DNA of 64,000 bases from Enterococcus ureasiticus (GCF_001730285.1 NZ_MIJZ01000015.1:124001-188000); one strand, 5' to 3'; positions 8,961-18,431 are shown, counted from the stretch's first letter. A program made the numbers and translations. Notes: generated from the letters alone by a model not told the origin.

Positions 8961-10235
8961 CTATTTAAATGATTCTTTTTTATACCATCCTATTGCTGTT
9001 AAAGAAATAAGTAACAGTCCTGTAATCCAAGTCCCGTTCGTACTTGAATCATTTGTTGCAGGTAATTGTTTCCCAGCTGGTTTTGTTGTTCCGACAGGCT
9101 TTGTCGAACCTGTAGTGTTTTCAGTGATTTTGACCTCAACCACTTGCGCCCCTTCTTCTACGTAAAACTCGTACCCTGGGTATTTTTCAGCCAGCTTTTT
9201 CATTGTCTCATCAGACCAGTTATACGTATACATGAAAGAGGTAGTACCCGTTTTTAAGGCTTTCCAGTTACCTGCTGAATCAATTTCAATGATTGAAGGG
9301 TCCTTGATAATTGGAGCGAATGAACCTGTAGTATCGTTAATTCCTTCGATCGGTTTTACTTTGATTTGTCCAGTATCACCGACTTTTCCATCGATAGAAG
9401 TGATATCGATCCTTGGCGTGATATTTAATGTTCCTGCTGGCTTCACTTCTACTTTAACTTGAGTGGCAATATCCCTTGTTGTCAACGTGCTACCTGGATT
9501 TTTATCTTGAATCTCTTTACTCGATTCATCTGAAAGTTGGAAATCTAACACAAATTCCACTGTTCCAGTTTTTAAAGCTGTCCATTTTCCATCTGCCTCT
9601 ACTGATATTATTCCTTTAGAATTATCTGGAATATAGGCTAGATAGGTTCCTTTTGGATTTGCTACTCCACCCATTGGAGCCACTTTAAATTGCCCTGTTT
9701 CACCTATTTTTGCGTTGATTGTTCCAACATTGAAGTTAGGAGTGATGTCGACACTCTTTTCTTTTGCTGCTGTCACTTCAACAGGAACATCCTGAGCGAT
9801 GTCTTTTTTGACTAGTTGGTGATCAGGATATTTTTCTTGAATTTTTTGCAGTGATTCTTCATCCCATTCAAAGTCCAATGTTACCGTGGTTTTACCCAAT
9901 TTCATCCCTTGCCATTGACCCCGATCATTGATTGAGAGGATACTTTGATCTGCTACAGTCGTTTTGAACGTACCTTTTAGATTTTTCATTCCTTCGATTT
10001 GTTCAACTTCTACGGTACCTTTCCCGCCGACATCTGTTTTAATCTCTTTAGTTTTAAATTTTGGTGTAATATCGATTTCCTTTTTTCCTTCAGTGACTTT
10101 TGTTTTTATTTCAGATATTTTAGTCACTTCTACTTCAGCTTCAGAGCTGTTCTCTGTAGCAAATGAAGTTGACGAAAATGACAAACATACTGAACTAAAC
10201 AAGATTCCCAACATCAAGCTTTTTACTATTTTCAT
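8961..10235 (-). CDS. Surface protein with three Ig-like repeats and an LPATN sorting signal
   Basis: The start at 10235 is chosen because GGGGGAG lies 5 nt before this ATG. The 424-aa product begins with a signal peptide ending near SFATEN. Three tandem units of about 105 residues follow, each opening with [I/V/N]-D/N-ITP and containing a GKWTALKTG-like and a K-x-P-x-H/G segment. They resemble bacterial Ig-like group 2 domains. The C-terminus has QLPATN, a hydrophobic stretch and a KKESFK tail, i.e. a sortase signal with Asn in place of the usual Gly. The function is unknown; adhesion or wall structure is plausible. Confidence 0.8.
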   Translation of the reverse strand: MKIVKSLMLGILFSSVCLSFSSTSFATENSSEAEVEVTKISEIKTKVTEGKKEIDITPKFKTKEIKTDVGGKGTVEVEQIEGMKNLKGTFKTTVADQSILSINDRGQWQGMKLGKTTVTLDFEWDEESLQKIQEKYPDHQLVKKDIAQDVPVEVTAAKEKSVDITPNFNVGTINAKIGETGQFKVAPMGGVANPKGTYLAYIPDNSKGIISVEADGKWTALKTGTVEFVLDFQLSDESSKEIQDKNPGSTLTTRDIATQVKVEVKPAGTLNITPRIDITSIDGKVGDTGQIKVKPIEGINDTTGSFAPIIKDPSIIEIDSAGNWKALKTGTTSFMYTYNWSDETMKKLAEKYPGYEFYVEEGAQVVEVKITENTTGSTKPVGTTKPAGKQLPATNDSSTNGTWITGLLLISLTAIGWYKKESFK

Positions 10236-10319
10236 TGATACTCCCCCTATTTTCATTATAATTGATACACTTTCATCTTATCAAATTCTAATCTTATGAG
10301 CAACAACTGTTTTGCAATA

Positions 10320-10352
10320 AAAAACTGGTCCAAGCTTTTACTTAAACCAGTC
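10320..10352 (-). terminator. Terminator of the serine dehydratase/amidohydrolase operon
   Basis: On the minus strand ACTGGTTT pairs with ACCAGT, followed by TTTTTT. The stem is short. Confidence 0.55.
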
Positions 10353-10360
10353 GTACATCA

Positions 10361-11791
10361 TTATTTAGGCATTACCTCTGCCGGAATTGCCGATTGATAC
10401 TTCTTCCCACCAACTGTAGCTTGGTGTTCTGCTTTCGCTTGTGCAACTAATTCAGGATTGATCAATAAATCATAAGCTGTTGTTGCGATTGTTTTACCTG
10501 CCGCTAGTAATCCTTTGTGGGCCACGGATGATTTCCCGTTTGCTACCCATTGCCATGAATGTGGTGGCGTTCCTTGAGGTTCACAGCCAACCAACACTTG
10601 AGCAGTTGGGCAAACCCAGCTAACATCACCCACATCCGTTGAACCAGACGTTGCTTCTGAGAAAACCAAGGGGCTGATTTGATCTAAGACTGGCATCGTT
10701 CCAAGTCGTTCTATTTCTTCTTCACTAGCTGTTGGATTGCTTTGTCTTGCTCTAGTTATTAAGTTTGCTTTTGTCGCTTTATTTAAACTGTCATAATATC
10801 TTTGGCTATATTCTTGATCTTCTTTTGTTAAATTCAAGTTGCCGAATTCTTTAAAATTTTCATACATGGCTGTAGTAACCGCTTGGTTTGGCAAGTAGTT
10901 AGCACAGGCTGAGTCAAAGACGATTTCAAGTTCTGTTTCAGTCATTAACGCCGCACCTTCTGCGATTTTGTTGACACGTTTGTAGATTTCTTCTGCTTGT
11001 TCTAGTTTTGGTGCGCGGATAAAGTAATATAAGCTCGCTGTTGGTTGAACCACATTCGCAGATTCCCCGCCAGCATCCATAAAGGCATAGTGAACACGGC
11101 CTTCATCAATGATATGTTCGCGTAAAAATTGAACCCCAATATTCATTAATTCTGCTGCATCAAGCGCACTGCGTCCTTGTTCAGGAGCTGCTGCTGCATG
11201 AGCCGAAATACCCTTGAAGTTATAATAAATTTGATAAACAGCTAAACTGCTCAAGCCCCAAGCCATATTTGTGTCCATTGGGTGCCATGAAAGAGCAACA
11301 TCAAGACAATCAAACACGCCGTCCCTTGCCATGAATGCTTTACCATAACCACTTTCTTCAGCTGGACAACCAAATAATTTAATCGTCCCCGTTAATTTTT
11401 CTTGTTCCATCAAATCTTTAACGCCAATAGCACCTGCTAATGCACCCGTTCCAAGTAAATTATGGCCACAGCCATGTCCATTCCCGCCTTCGATTTCTGC
11501 TTTTTGTTCCCCTAAATCAGCGACTTGGCTTAAATTACCTAAAGCATCGTATTCAGCTAAGATGCCAATAACAGGATTTCCGCTACCATATGTTGCAACA
11601 AATGAATGTTCCATGTTAGCAACTCCCTTTTCAATTGAAAAGCCCTCTTTTTCTAAAATTTCTAGAAAAGGTTTTACAGATTCTGTAGTAGCAAATCTCG
11701 TTTCCGGTGTTCCCCAAATCTGATCTGCCGCTGCGATAAATTGGTCTTTTTTTGCATCGATCAATGCTGAAATTTGTTGTTTTGCATTCAT
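10361..11791 (-). CDS. M20D amidohydrolase, AbgB-like
   Basis: This 476-aa metallo-amidohydrolase has the M20 metal-ligand segments GILAEYDALGN, GNGHGCGHNLLGTGA (about residues 107-121) and GCPAEESGYGK, and the dimerisation-domain segment GISAHAAAAPEQGRSALDA. It most resembles AbgB, the large catalytic subunit of p-aminobenzoyl-glutamate hydrolase, but many such proteins cleave other N-acyl amino acids. It is the last gene of an operon with an MFS transporter and both serine dehydratase subunits, so an N-acyl or peptide-linked serine may be the substrate (inference). No AbgA partner is present. Confidence 0.82.
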   Translation of the reverse strand: MNAKQQISALIDAKKDQFIAAADQIWGTPETRFATTESVKPFLEILEKEGFSIEKGVANMEHSFVATYGSGNPVIGILAEYDALGNLSQVADLGEQKAEIEGGNGHGCGHNLLGTGALAGAIGVKDLMEQEKLTGTIKLFGCPAEESGYGKAFMARDGVFDCLDVALSWHPMDTNMAWGLSSLAVYQIYYNFKGISAHAAAAPEQGRSALDAAELMNIGVQFLREHIIDEGRVHYAFMDAGGESANVVQPTASLYYFIRAPKLEQAEEIYKRVNKIAEGAALMTETELEIVFDSACANYLPNQAVTTAMYENFKEFGNLNLTKEDQEYSQRYYDSLNKATKANLITRARQSNPTASEEEIERLGTMPVLDQISPLVFSEATSGSTDVGDVSWVCPTAQVLVGCEPQGTPPHSWQWVANGKSSVAHKGLLAAGKTIATTAYDLLINPELVAQAKAEHQATVGGKKYQSAIPAEVMPK

Positions 11792-11855
11792 TCTTAGTTC
11801 TTCCTTTCTTGACTATAATCGATAGGTTATTTAGTTAAATCATATATATTTTAAT

Positions 11856-12731
11856 TTATCGATCGATCCCAAATAATTCTTTGGCGATTCGTTTTCCAGT
11901 TTTTGTTCCAGCTAATCCGCCGATCCCAGTCTCACGAATATCGGCCGGCATACTCCGCCCAACACGATACATTGTTTCGACTACTTCATCTGCTGGAATC
12001 TCGCTTTCAATTCCTGCTAAAGCCATTTCTGCTGCACTGATGGCATTTGACGTTCCTCCTGCGTTCCGTTTAATACAAGGAATTTCTACTAGCCCTGCAA
12101 CAGGATCACAAGCTAAACCAATCAAGTTATTCAACGCAATTGCAAAGGCGTGACTGGCTTGTTCTGGTGTGCCGCCCACCATCTCGACTAATGCCGCTGC
12201 TGCCATTCCAGATGCCGAACCGATTTCGGCCTGACAACCGCCTTCTGCACCTGAAATCATAGCATTATTCGCTGTGACAAATCCAAAAGCCGCTGCTGTA
12301 AATAAAAAGTGCAACATTTCCTCTCGCGTTGAGGTGAATTTTTCACTAAAGGCTAACAAAACGCCTGGAACAACGCCTGCCGAACCTGCTGTTGGCGTGG
12401 CACAAATCATACCCATTGCCGCGTTGACTTCGTTAGTTGCGACCGCATAACATAAAGCTTTAACAAAAGTATTATCTGTCAGAACACTTTTATTATCTAA
12501 ATAAGCTTGTAATTTTTTCGCATCATACCCAGTTAAACCAGAATGCGAGCGCACACCTTGCACACCTTTGGCAGCGGCCGTCTCCATCGTTTCTAAGTTT
12601 AGCATCATTTGGTTCATGATTTCGGTTCTACTGCGTCCGGATGTTTCTATTTCTTGTGCGATCATGACCTCGGATATTTTACATTGGTTCTCTTTTGCTC
12701 GTTGTACGAGTTCTTCAATTGATTCAAACAA
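11856..12731 (-). CDS. sdaAA: L-serine dehydratase, iron-sulfur-dependent, alpha subunit
   Basis: It deaminates L-serine to pyruvate and ammonia together with SdaAB. The 291-aa sequence has the family segments SHSGLTGYDAKKLQAYL, CATPTAGSAGVVPGVL, GGCQAEIGSASGMAAA and CDPVAGLVEIPCIKRNAGG, whose cysteines bind the [4Fe-4S] cluster. I favour a TTG start at 12731 (MFESIEEL, as in other SdaAA proteins), since GAGG lies 10 nt upstream; the GTG at 12740 would sit only 2 nt from it. It follows sdaAB by 19 nt. Confidence 0.9.
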   Translation of the reverse strand: MFESIEELVQRAKENQCKISEVMIAQEIETSGRSRTEIMNQMMLNLETMETAAAKGVQGVRSHSGLTGYDAKKLQAYLDNKSVLTDNTFVKALCYAVATNEVNAAMGMICATPTAGSAGVVPGVLLAFSEKFTSTREEMLHFLFTAAAFGFVTANNAMISGAEGGCQAEIGSASGMAAAALVEMVGGTPEQASHAFAIALNNLIGLACDPVAGLVEIPCIKRNAGGTSNAISAAEMALAGIESEIPADEVVETMYRVGRSMPADIRETGIGGLAGTKTGKRIAKELFGIDR

Positions 12732-12750
12732 AAAATTCACGTCCTCTAAT

Positions 12751-13410
12751 TTAGCCGGTCGTAGGCAAAACTGCTGTTATTCCCGGTATTTCTCTGATTT
12801 TTGCTACTAATTTTTGACTGATGTCACTGACCGTTTCCACAAAGAAAACCGTTTCTTGATTTAACTTCTGAACCTCTATAAAAGCTGGACTTTCCAATGC
12901 ATTTTCCACACTGGGAAGAGCCGATTTTAGATCTGCGGTAAAAACTAACCCATTGCCCTGGTCTTGATTCAATAAAGTGGAGTGATGGTTGAGCTCAATC
13001 AGTTGAATACTACCGCCACCAATAGAAATAGCCGTTAAATTCAATTTTTCTTGTTCATCGATCAACTCTAAATTGACTGTATTCGCGTGTTCTGTTTCCT
13101 TTGCACTAACTAGAAATTCTATGCTGACTCCTTGTTTTTCCGCAATTTCAATGGCGTCTGGAATACGTTCATCATGTGTTTCGAAACCTAAGACGCCTGC
13201 AACAATCGCGACCGCTGTGCCGTGTCCTTTATAGGTTTCAGCAAATGAGCCAAAAAATGTCACGACTAATTTTTTAGGTGTATGTTTATAAAGTTCTCTT
13301 GCCATATTACCGATCCTAACCGCTCCAGCTGTATGAGAGCTGGAGGGACCGACCATGATTGGACCGATGATATCAAAGGCACTTTTGTATTTAAATTTTT
13401 TGTCTGACAT
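12751..13410 (-). CDS. sdaAB: L-serine dehydratase, iron-sulfur-dependent, beta subunit
   Basis: This 219-aa subunit contains FDIIGPIMVGPSSSHTAGAVRIG (residues 9-31), the serine dehydratase beta-chain signature, and a C-terminal ACT-like regulatory region (VFFVETVSDISQKLVAKIREIPGITAVLPT). The start ATG at 13410 overlaps the stop of the MFS gene as TAATG, which indicates translational coupling. It works as a heterodimer with SdaAA next door. Confidence 0.92.
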   Translation of the reverse strand: MSDKKFKYKSAFDIIGPIMVGPSSSHTAGAVRIGNMARELYKHTPKKLVVTFFGSFAETYKGHGTAVAIVAGVLGFETHDERIPDAIEIAEKQGVSIEFLVSAKETEHANTVNLELIDEQEKLNLTAISIGGGSIQLIELNHHSTLLNQDQGNGLVFTADLKSALPSVENALESPAFIEVQKLNQETVFFVETVSDISQKLVAKIREIPGITAVLPTTG

Positions 13411-14612
13411 TACGCTTCTTTTTTCACTCCTAATACACAAAGTCCGCAAAGTAGGCTTGCTACTGCCATAAAACCGAATGCCAACGTAAATGAACCGCCA
13501 GCGGCTTTGATCAATTGTCCTAAGATCATCGGTGCTAAGAATCCACCTAATGTTCCACCAGTGTTGATGATTCCGATTGAAGAACCGATAATTGATGGAT
13601 CCATGATTTTATGCGGCCATGTGAAAATTGCGGTGAAAGCACTAACTGAAACCATACTGACTGCAATCAAACAAATCATTGACAATACTAAATTATTTGA
13701 TGTCACAAAAGCGGCTACTAAAATTGCAGCTAAAACTGTCGCGCTAAGGATAAACATGCGTTCTTTCCCTAAAAATAGCTTCGATAATAATGCGCCGGCA
13801 AACATTGTTGCAACTGTTTGAAAAACGGCATTGACTGCTAACAAATAACCAATTGTTTTAATATCGATCGCAAATTTTTGAGCTAAGAAACTTGGCAACC
13901 AAGACATATTTCCATAAAGTAAAAAGTTCAATAATAACATTGCGACAAATAAGACCAATACATTACGGTTTGTGATTACTTGGCTAAACTTAATCGCTGG
14001 CTTATTACTTGTACCTGTTTTTGCACTCGCTGCTTGCTTAGGAACAAATACTCCCACCAGAACCAATGCAATTGCAAACATTGTTCCTAATGCTAAGTAG
14101 CCATAACGCCAGTTAGCATTGATCAGGTTCGTCCCAAGTGTAAAAGCCAAAATCCCACCAATACCTGATGTTGATAGAATCAACGATTGAATAAACGTTC
14201 TACGCTCTTGTGGAAAATTATCAGCAATCGATTTTGAGCAACTTGGCGGATATCCTCCGTGACCAAGCCCTGCAAAAAAGCGGATGACCATAAATAACAT
14301 CAAACTGCTGACTGCTCCAAATGCAAATGAAAAAATTGAAATAATTGCCAGTGACAACATCAACACTTTTTTTGCTCCGATTTTATCTGCTAACCATCCT
14401 CCAGGAATTTGCATCAATGAATAGCCTAGGAAAAAGAAGGACATAATCATCCCAGTTTGACCTGCATCTAAATTAAATTCTTTCGCTATTGGTAAAACTG
14501 CTGTAGAAATCATGCTCTTGTCCATATAAATCATCGAATATCCTGCCATTAAGGCAAAAATCAACCCAGCACTGCTTTTGTTCGCTATTGTTTTTTCAAC
14601 TTGTGTCTCCAT
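13410..14612 (-). CDS. MFS transporter (anion/carboxylate type)
   Basis: The 400-aa protein has 12 predicted membrane spans and the MFS loop 2-3 motif GGWLADKIGAKKV near residue 70. Layout and motifs resemble the ACS/phthalate-permease (anion:cation symporter) branch of MFS. GGAGG lies 6 nt before the ATG at 14612. It is the first gene of an operon with sdaAB, sdaAA and the AbgB-like hydrolase, so it probably imports the compound the operon degrades to serine and then pyruvate. The true substrate is unknown. Confidence 0.82.
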   Translation of the reverse strand: METQVEKTIANKSSAGLIFALMAGYSMIYMDKSMISTAVLPIAKEFNLDAGQTGMIMSFFFLGYSLMQIPGGWLADKIGAKKVLMLSLAIISIFSFAFGAVSSLMLFMVIRFFAGLGHGGYPPSCSKSIADNFPQERRTFIQSLILSTSGIGGILAFTLGTNLINANWRYGYLALGTMFAIALVLVGVFVPKQAASAKTGTSNKPAIKFSQVITNRNVLVLFVAMLLLNFLLYGNMSWLPSFLAQKFAIDIKTIGYLLAVNAVFQTVATMFAGALLSKLFLGKERMFILSATVLAAILVAAFVTSNNLVLSMICLIAVSMVSVSAFTAIFTWPHKIMDPSIIGSSIGIINTGGTLGGFLAPMILGQLIKAAGGSFTLAFGFMAVASLLCGLCVLGVKKEA

Positions 14613-14637
14613 TTTTTTCCTCCATAGCTCAATTATA

Positions 14638-14665
14638 AGAAAACGTTTTCTATTCATTTATTATA
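14638..14665 (-). promoter_or_regulatory. cre palindrome and -10 element of the MFS-sda operon
   Basis: AGAAAACGTTTTCT (14638-14651) is a perfect 14-bp palindrome of the cre type. On the minus strand it lies about 8 bp downstream of a TATAAT -10 element (14660-14665), i.e. over the transcription start. CcpA repression of the operon is likely. No convincing -35 hexamer was found. Confidence 0.62.
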
Positions 14666-14740
14666 TTAAACAACCTACAAATAAAAATTACTTTAATTGC
14701 TTGATATGGTCTTAATATTTTGAATATGGCAAAAAATAAA

Positions 14741-14781
14741 AAGAAAAAGCAAAAAAAGAGTAGTCTTTTTTGCTTTTTCTT
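14741..14781 (-). terminator. Terminator of the small gene at 14799
   Basis: AAGAAAAAGCAAAAAAGA pairs with the complementary run across a short GTAG-type loop. The hairpin lies directly downstream of the stop at 14799 and is A/T-rich on both sides. Confidence 0.65.
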
Positions 14782-14798
14782 ATACTAATTTAAGTTAT

Positions 14799-15071
14799 TC
14801 ATTTCCTTTTAACCTCACCTGAGCGACGTTCATTCATTTCATGTTCTTCAGAGACGTTTTTTTGTTGTTGGGCAACATCATAAACTCTTGTAGTAGGATC
14901 TTTAATAATACCACCTGTTCCTGTATTTACCATTGTTCCCCAACCTTTTTTAACAGGCGTTTTCCCTTTTGCTCGTAGCATATCATTTTTTTCTCTAATT
15001 CGCTTATGCTTTGCTCGTCGTCGGTCATCAAAAAAATCTGAAATTTTATCCATTATCTCCAATCCGATCAC
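14799..15071 (-). CDS. Small basic protein of unknown function
   Basis: This protein of up to 90 aa is rich in Arg and Lys (DDRRRAKHKRIREKNDML, ending RRSGEVKRK), with no membrane segment and no domain I recognise. The start is uncertain. The GTG at 15071 is nearly on top of AAGGAG. An in-frame TTG has that SD at about 8 nt, and the ATG of MDKISDFF has GGAG only 3 nt upstream. A following terminator supports transcription. It lies between the MFS operon and the AraC-GH39 gene with no visible link to either. Confidence 0.55.
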   Translation of the reverse strand: MIGLEIMDKISDFFDDRRRAKHKRIREKNDMLRAKGKTPVKKGWGTMVNTGTGGIIKDPTTRVYDVAQQQKNVSEEHEMNERRSGEVKRK

Positions 15072-15159
15072 TCCTTAGCGGTCCTATTCTAAAATTCTAT
15101 TATTAAATCAACACTGAAAATCGAAGCCTATTTCGTATTTTTTCATATTACTCTTCACA

Positions 15160-17514
15160 TCAATACAAAGGCTGAAACAAATACAACTGACACGCATTCA
15201 ACGTCAATGTTGCTTCCAACTCATAACCAAATGAATCAATCTGCTCTTTTTTCAATTCAAACTTAGGAATGATTTTCTGCTCCAAGTATTTCTGTAACTC
15301 ATGATCTAACTCCGCTTGACCGCCAACTCTGATCCAATCATTATAAATCCCGCCATGATCTTTATCCAAGACATATTCCCGAATCAAATAATTCCCTACA
15401 GGCAACTCGCTTAAATGAATCCTGACTTTTTTTGTCTGATACTGAACTTGAAATGTATCGACTGAATAAAGCGGATCTAAATAGCTTGAATTGTAAAGTA
15501 AAAGCTGATACTGCCCTTGGTTTCGTGTCAAAATATAGCCGTCTCCACTAGCAAGCAGTTCTCCTTTTAAATGGTTCAAAAAGCGCAATGAAAAGAATAG
15601 TGGGCGCCGTAATTCCTCATAAAGAAAAACAGATAAACTACTGTCTTCTCTTGTATGAGTTTGTCGTTCTTTTACCTTGATATTCAACCAAAAAGCAATT
15701 CCCGTCACTTCTTTTGACAATTCAACGATTGATTCTAAGATCAACGCTGAACGGAAAAACGTACCCGAAAAAGTATTGCCTTCGCCTACTAATGTATTCC
15801 AATCTGTTAAAAACAACTCGGGGGTCCAATCTGAAAAAATGGAATTAGCTTCTGATTGATGTGCGGTAATGACCGACTTTACTCTACTTAAAATAGCTTG
15901 TTGGTACTTTTTAAAATGCAACGCATGTTCCTCTTTGATCAGCGCTGTTGCATATGGATCTGCATGGAAGCTAATAAATTCTGGGAGACAATTCTGGATT
16001 CCTTGCTCATCAATAAAAGCTTGATATTGCTCGTATTCTGTTTCATCTAACGAACGTAATGACATCAATCCTAATTTACAGCAAGGAGCTAACTGTTTCA
16101 ACTTACGATAAAAATAATGATAGCCCCAACGACTGCCGTCATTCCAGGTCCCGCTTACTTTAGGCAATGACCATTGAAGATACCACTGATTTACTTCCTC
16201 TCGGCCATAGCGATTCACGAAATGACGAATGATCTTCAACTGCTTATCACACCATAACTGAACCTCTTCTTTTTCAATATACTCCTCAGGTAAATAAAGC
16301 TGAATCATCGGTTTCAGCTGGATCTTCACTAAAAAATCGAACCATTGGTTGTTTAAAATATACTCTGATACCATCAAAATATCATTTTCAAAATTCGTTT
16401 CTTCGCAAAAACCTTCAAATTGAACTAAATCAAAGGTCAAATCCTGTTGTAAAATGCACAATTCACGCTGTACACCATTTGCTAAACCTTCTCCAGCAGG
16501 ACCGATTTTGATGATTTTTTTACTACTGTGATAATTTGGTTGAGGCTCCGAGGGTAACACTAACTGCATACGTTGCTCGATCGCAGCATTTTCATCAACG
16601 ATATCTTTTTCTACTAAATACTTTGCCAGCTCTTGTAACGCTGCTGCTCCAGTTATTTCTTGATAATCTGCATTTCCTGCCGTCTGCTTTATCTGATTGC
16701 TTGTCAAAGAAAATTTTTTACGAAAACTTGCAGGCGTTATCCCATACTGTTTCTTAAATACGTGGTGAAAAGTTTTTGCATTTGAAAAGCCACTATTCAA
16801 CGCTACTTTGATCACCGATTGTGACGTTAAAATCAAACTTTCCGCCGCGTGCATCAGGCGAATTTGATTTAAATACTCAGTGAAATTGACCCCAATCTGC
16901 TTTTTAAAAGAACGAGACAAATGATAATAAGATAGCCCACTTTTTTCGGCTAATGACTCCAATGAAATCGGTTGATCGTAATTCTTTTGAATTTCTTCTA
17001 GTAATTGATTCATTCGATCATCGGCTAAATCAGTTGCAACTTCTGGACGCGTGACGACTTCTTTTTTAAACTCTTTGACTAATTGTTTCAACACAGTAAA
17101 TAAATGCTGATAAATTTCCAATTCAGCCTCTTCGTTTTGTTTAAAATAGGCAGCCATTAAATGGACTAAAGCCTCACGCAATCGCTGGAATTTTTCTGCA
17201 TCAGCGGATTTCGCATCTGTTGAGGCACAATCGATGTATGGTAGCCAATTTTCTTTAAAGTGAGCGATCAATGGGGTTTTCGAAATGCGTAATGACAACA
17301 ATAGATTTTTATCCGAGCTCTTTACTTGATACTGTTGATGCGGATTAATGACCAATATATCATCTGCATTTAGCTGATAGTCCTTTTCCCCTATCGTTAC
17401 GATCATACTGCCGCTAAGCATGAGAAAAAGTGTTAAATACTCACTGATTTGCGGCGGTGCGTAACTAACTTTCATCAACGACAGATGAAATGGAAATTGC
17501 TTGGTCTCTACCAT
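15160..17514 (-). CDS. AraC-type regulator fused to a GH39-like domain
   Basis: The 784-aa protein combines an N-terminal cupin-like sensor (about residues 5-100; GEKDYQLNADDILVINPHQQYQV), an AraC double HTH (about 180-275; ISLESLAEKSGLSYYHLSRSFKKQIGVNFTEYLNQIRL, then VALNSGFSNAKTFHHVFKKQYGITPASFRKKF), and a C-terminal half of about 490 residues resembling GH39 beta-xylosidases. No secretion signal is present, so the GH39 part probably binds a sugar ligand inside the cell. AAGGAGGGG lies 6 nt before this ATG. It is divergent from the DeoR/GH1/PTS cluster, its probable target. Confidence 0.8.
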   Translation of the reverse strand: MVETKQFPFHLSLMKVSYAPPQISEYLTLFLMLSGSMIVTIGEKDYQLNADDILVINPHQQYQVKSSDKNLLLSLRISKTPLIAHFKENWLPYIDCASTDAKSADAEKFQRLREALVHLMAAYFKQNEEAELEIYQHLFTVLKQLVKEFKKEVVTRPEVATDLADDRMNQLLEEIQKNYDQPISLESLAEKSGLSYYHLSRSFKKQIGVNFTEYLNQIRLMHAAESLILTSQSVIKVALNSGFSNAKTFHHVFKKQYGITPASFRKKFSLTSNQIKQTAGNADYQEITGAAALQELAKYLVEKDIVDENAAIEQRMQLVLPSEPQPNYHSSKKIIKIGPAGEGLANGVQRELCILQQDLTFDLVQFEGFCEETNFENDILMVSEYILNNQWFDFLVKIQLKPMIQLYLPEEYIEKEEVQLWCDKQLKIIRHFVNRYGREEVNQWYLQWSLPKVSGTWNDGSRWGYHYFYRKLKQLAPCCKLGLMSLRSLDETEYEQYQAFIDEQGIQNCLPEFISFHADPYATALIKEEHALHFKKYQQAILSRVKSVITAHQSEANSIFSDWTPELFLTDWNTLVGEGNTFSGTFFRSALILESIVELSKEVTGIAFWLNIKVKERQTHTREDSSLSVFLYEELRRPLFFSLRFLNHLKGELLASGDGYILTRNQGQYQLLLYNSSYLDPLYSVDTFQVQYQTKKVRIHLSELPVGNYLIREYVLDKDHGGIYNDWIRVGGQAELDHELQKYLEQKIIPKFELKKEQIDSFGYELEATLTLNACQLYLFQPLY

Positions 17515-17657
17515 AAACAGCCCCTCCTTACTACTGTGTGTTTTCTTTAACAAAATATAGCATCAAATTCTCGTTGAAACAAGCTGTCTTTTTGGTGGAA
17601 AATTGTCTATACTATGGATAATTTAAAAATGATAACGTTCCAAGATGGGAGAAAAAA

Positions 17658-18431
17658 ATGAAAATCAGTCAGGGCGATGTCTTTAGAAGAAGGGAAAATT
17701 TAATTAGACGATTAAGAGAAAGTGACAGTTTGACTGTTAAAGAACTCGCAAAATTTTTTAACGTTTCAGCCGTAACTATTAGGCGGGATTTACTATTTTT
17801 AGAAAAGAAAAAGATGATTGAACGTTTTTACGGCGGAGTGAAATTGATTCCGACTCATGAGTTGAAACAACCAGTCCAACTAGAAAAAACAACCTTTCCC
17901 GTTGTGATTTTTGTCGAGGAAATCAAACCCTTATTAGTGAATGGTACACAGCTTTTTATCGGTGCAGGCCTTTTTTCTACTGAACTAATTTATGCACTCT
18001 CTTTTTTTGACATCGTCATTTTAACTAATGATGCTGCTGCCTTTTCTATTGATCATTCTGAGAAAAAAGCCTTAATTTCAATCAGCGGCGGTGAATTGGA
18101 GAAAAACACGAATGCCCTTGTTGGTGATTTTGCTACCCATTCCTTTAATAAGGTTGCAGCAGATCTTTGTATTATTGAAGCAGCAGGCTTTAACACACAT
18201 GAAGTAACGACCAAAACATTGAACGAATCTTTTGTTTATCGGACCATGATCCAGCATACCAAAGGTCTAAAAATCGTTTATACTCCTTCCGCTAACTTAG
18301 AAACCGTCAGCTCATTCATGATCGATCGAACGTTTTTATTTGATAGGTTATATACAGATACGTCGATTCCACCTTCCATTTTAACAAGCTATCAAGCACA
18401 AGAAATCCCCGTTAAAGTGTTATTTGAATAA
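17658..18431 (+). CDS. DeoR family transcriptional regulator
   Basis: The 257-aa protein has an N-terminal DeoR HTH (residues 10-65; LRESDSLTVKELAKFFNVSAVTIRRDLLFLEKKKMIERFYGGVKL) and a DeoR-C sensor (VGDFATHSFNKVAADLCIIEAAGF). The sensor half is less typical than in the regulator next to nagA. For example, the GAxGI motif reads EAAGFN. GGGAG lies before the ATG. It heads the GH1-PTS cluster but is separated from it by a hairpin, so it may be transcribed partly on its own. Confidence 0.82.
   Translation: MKISQGDVFRRRENLIRRLRESDSLTVKELAKFFNVSAVTIRRDLLFLEKKKMIERFYGGVKLIPTHELKQPVQLEKTTFPVVIFVEEIKPLLVNGTQLFIGAGLFSTELIYALSFFDIVILTNDAAAFSIDHSEKKALISISGGELEKNTNALVGDFATHSFNKVAADLCIIEAAGFNTHEVTTKTLNESFVYRTMIQHTKGLKIVYTPSANLETVSSFMIDRTFLFDRLYTDTSIPPSILTSYQAQEIPVKVLFE

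Noticed and set aside
8935-9165. A 76-aa plus-strand frame within the LPATN gene
   Set aside because: It is a shadow of the surface-protein coding region with no SD, and it crosses that gene's terminator.
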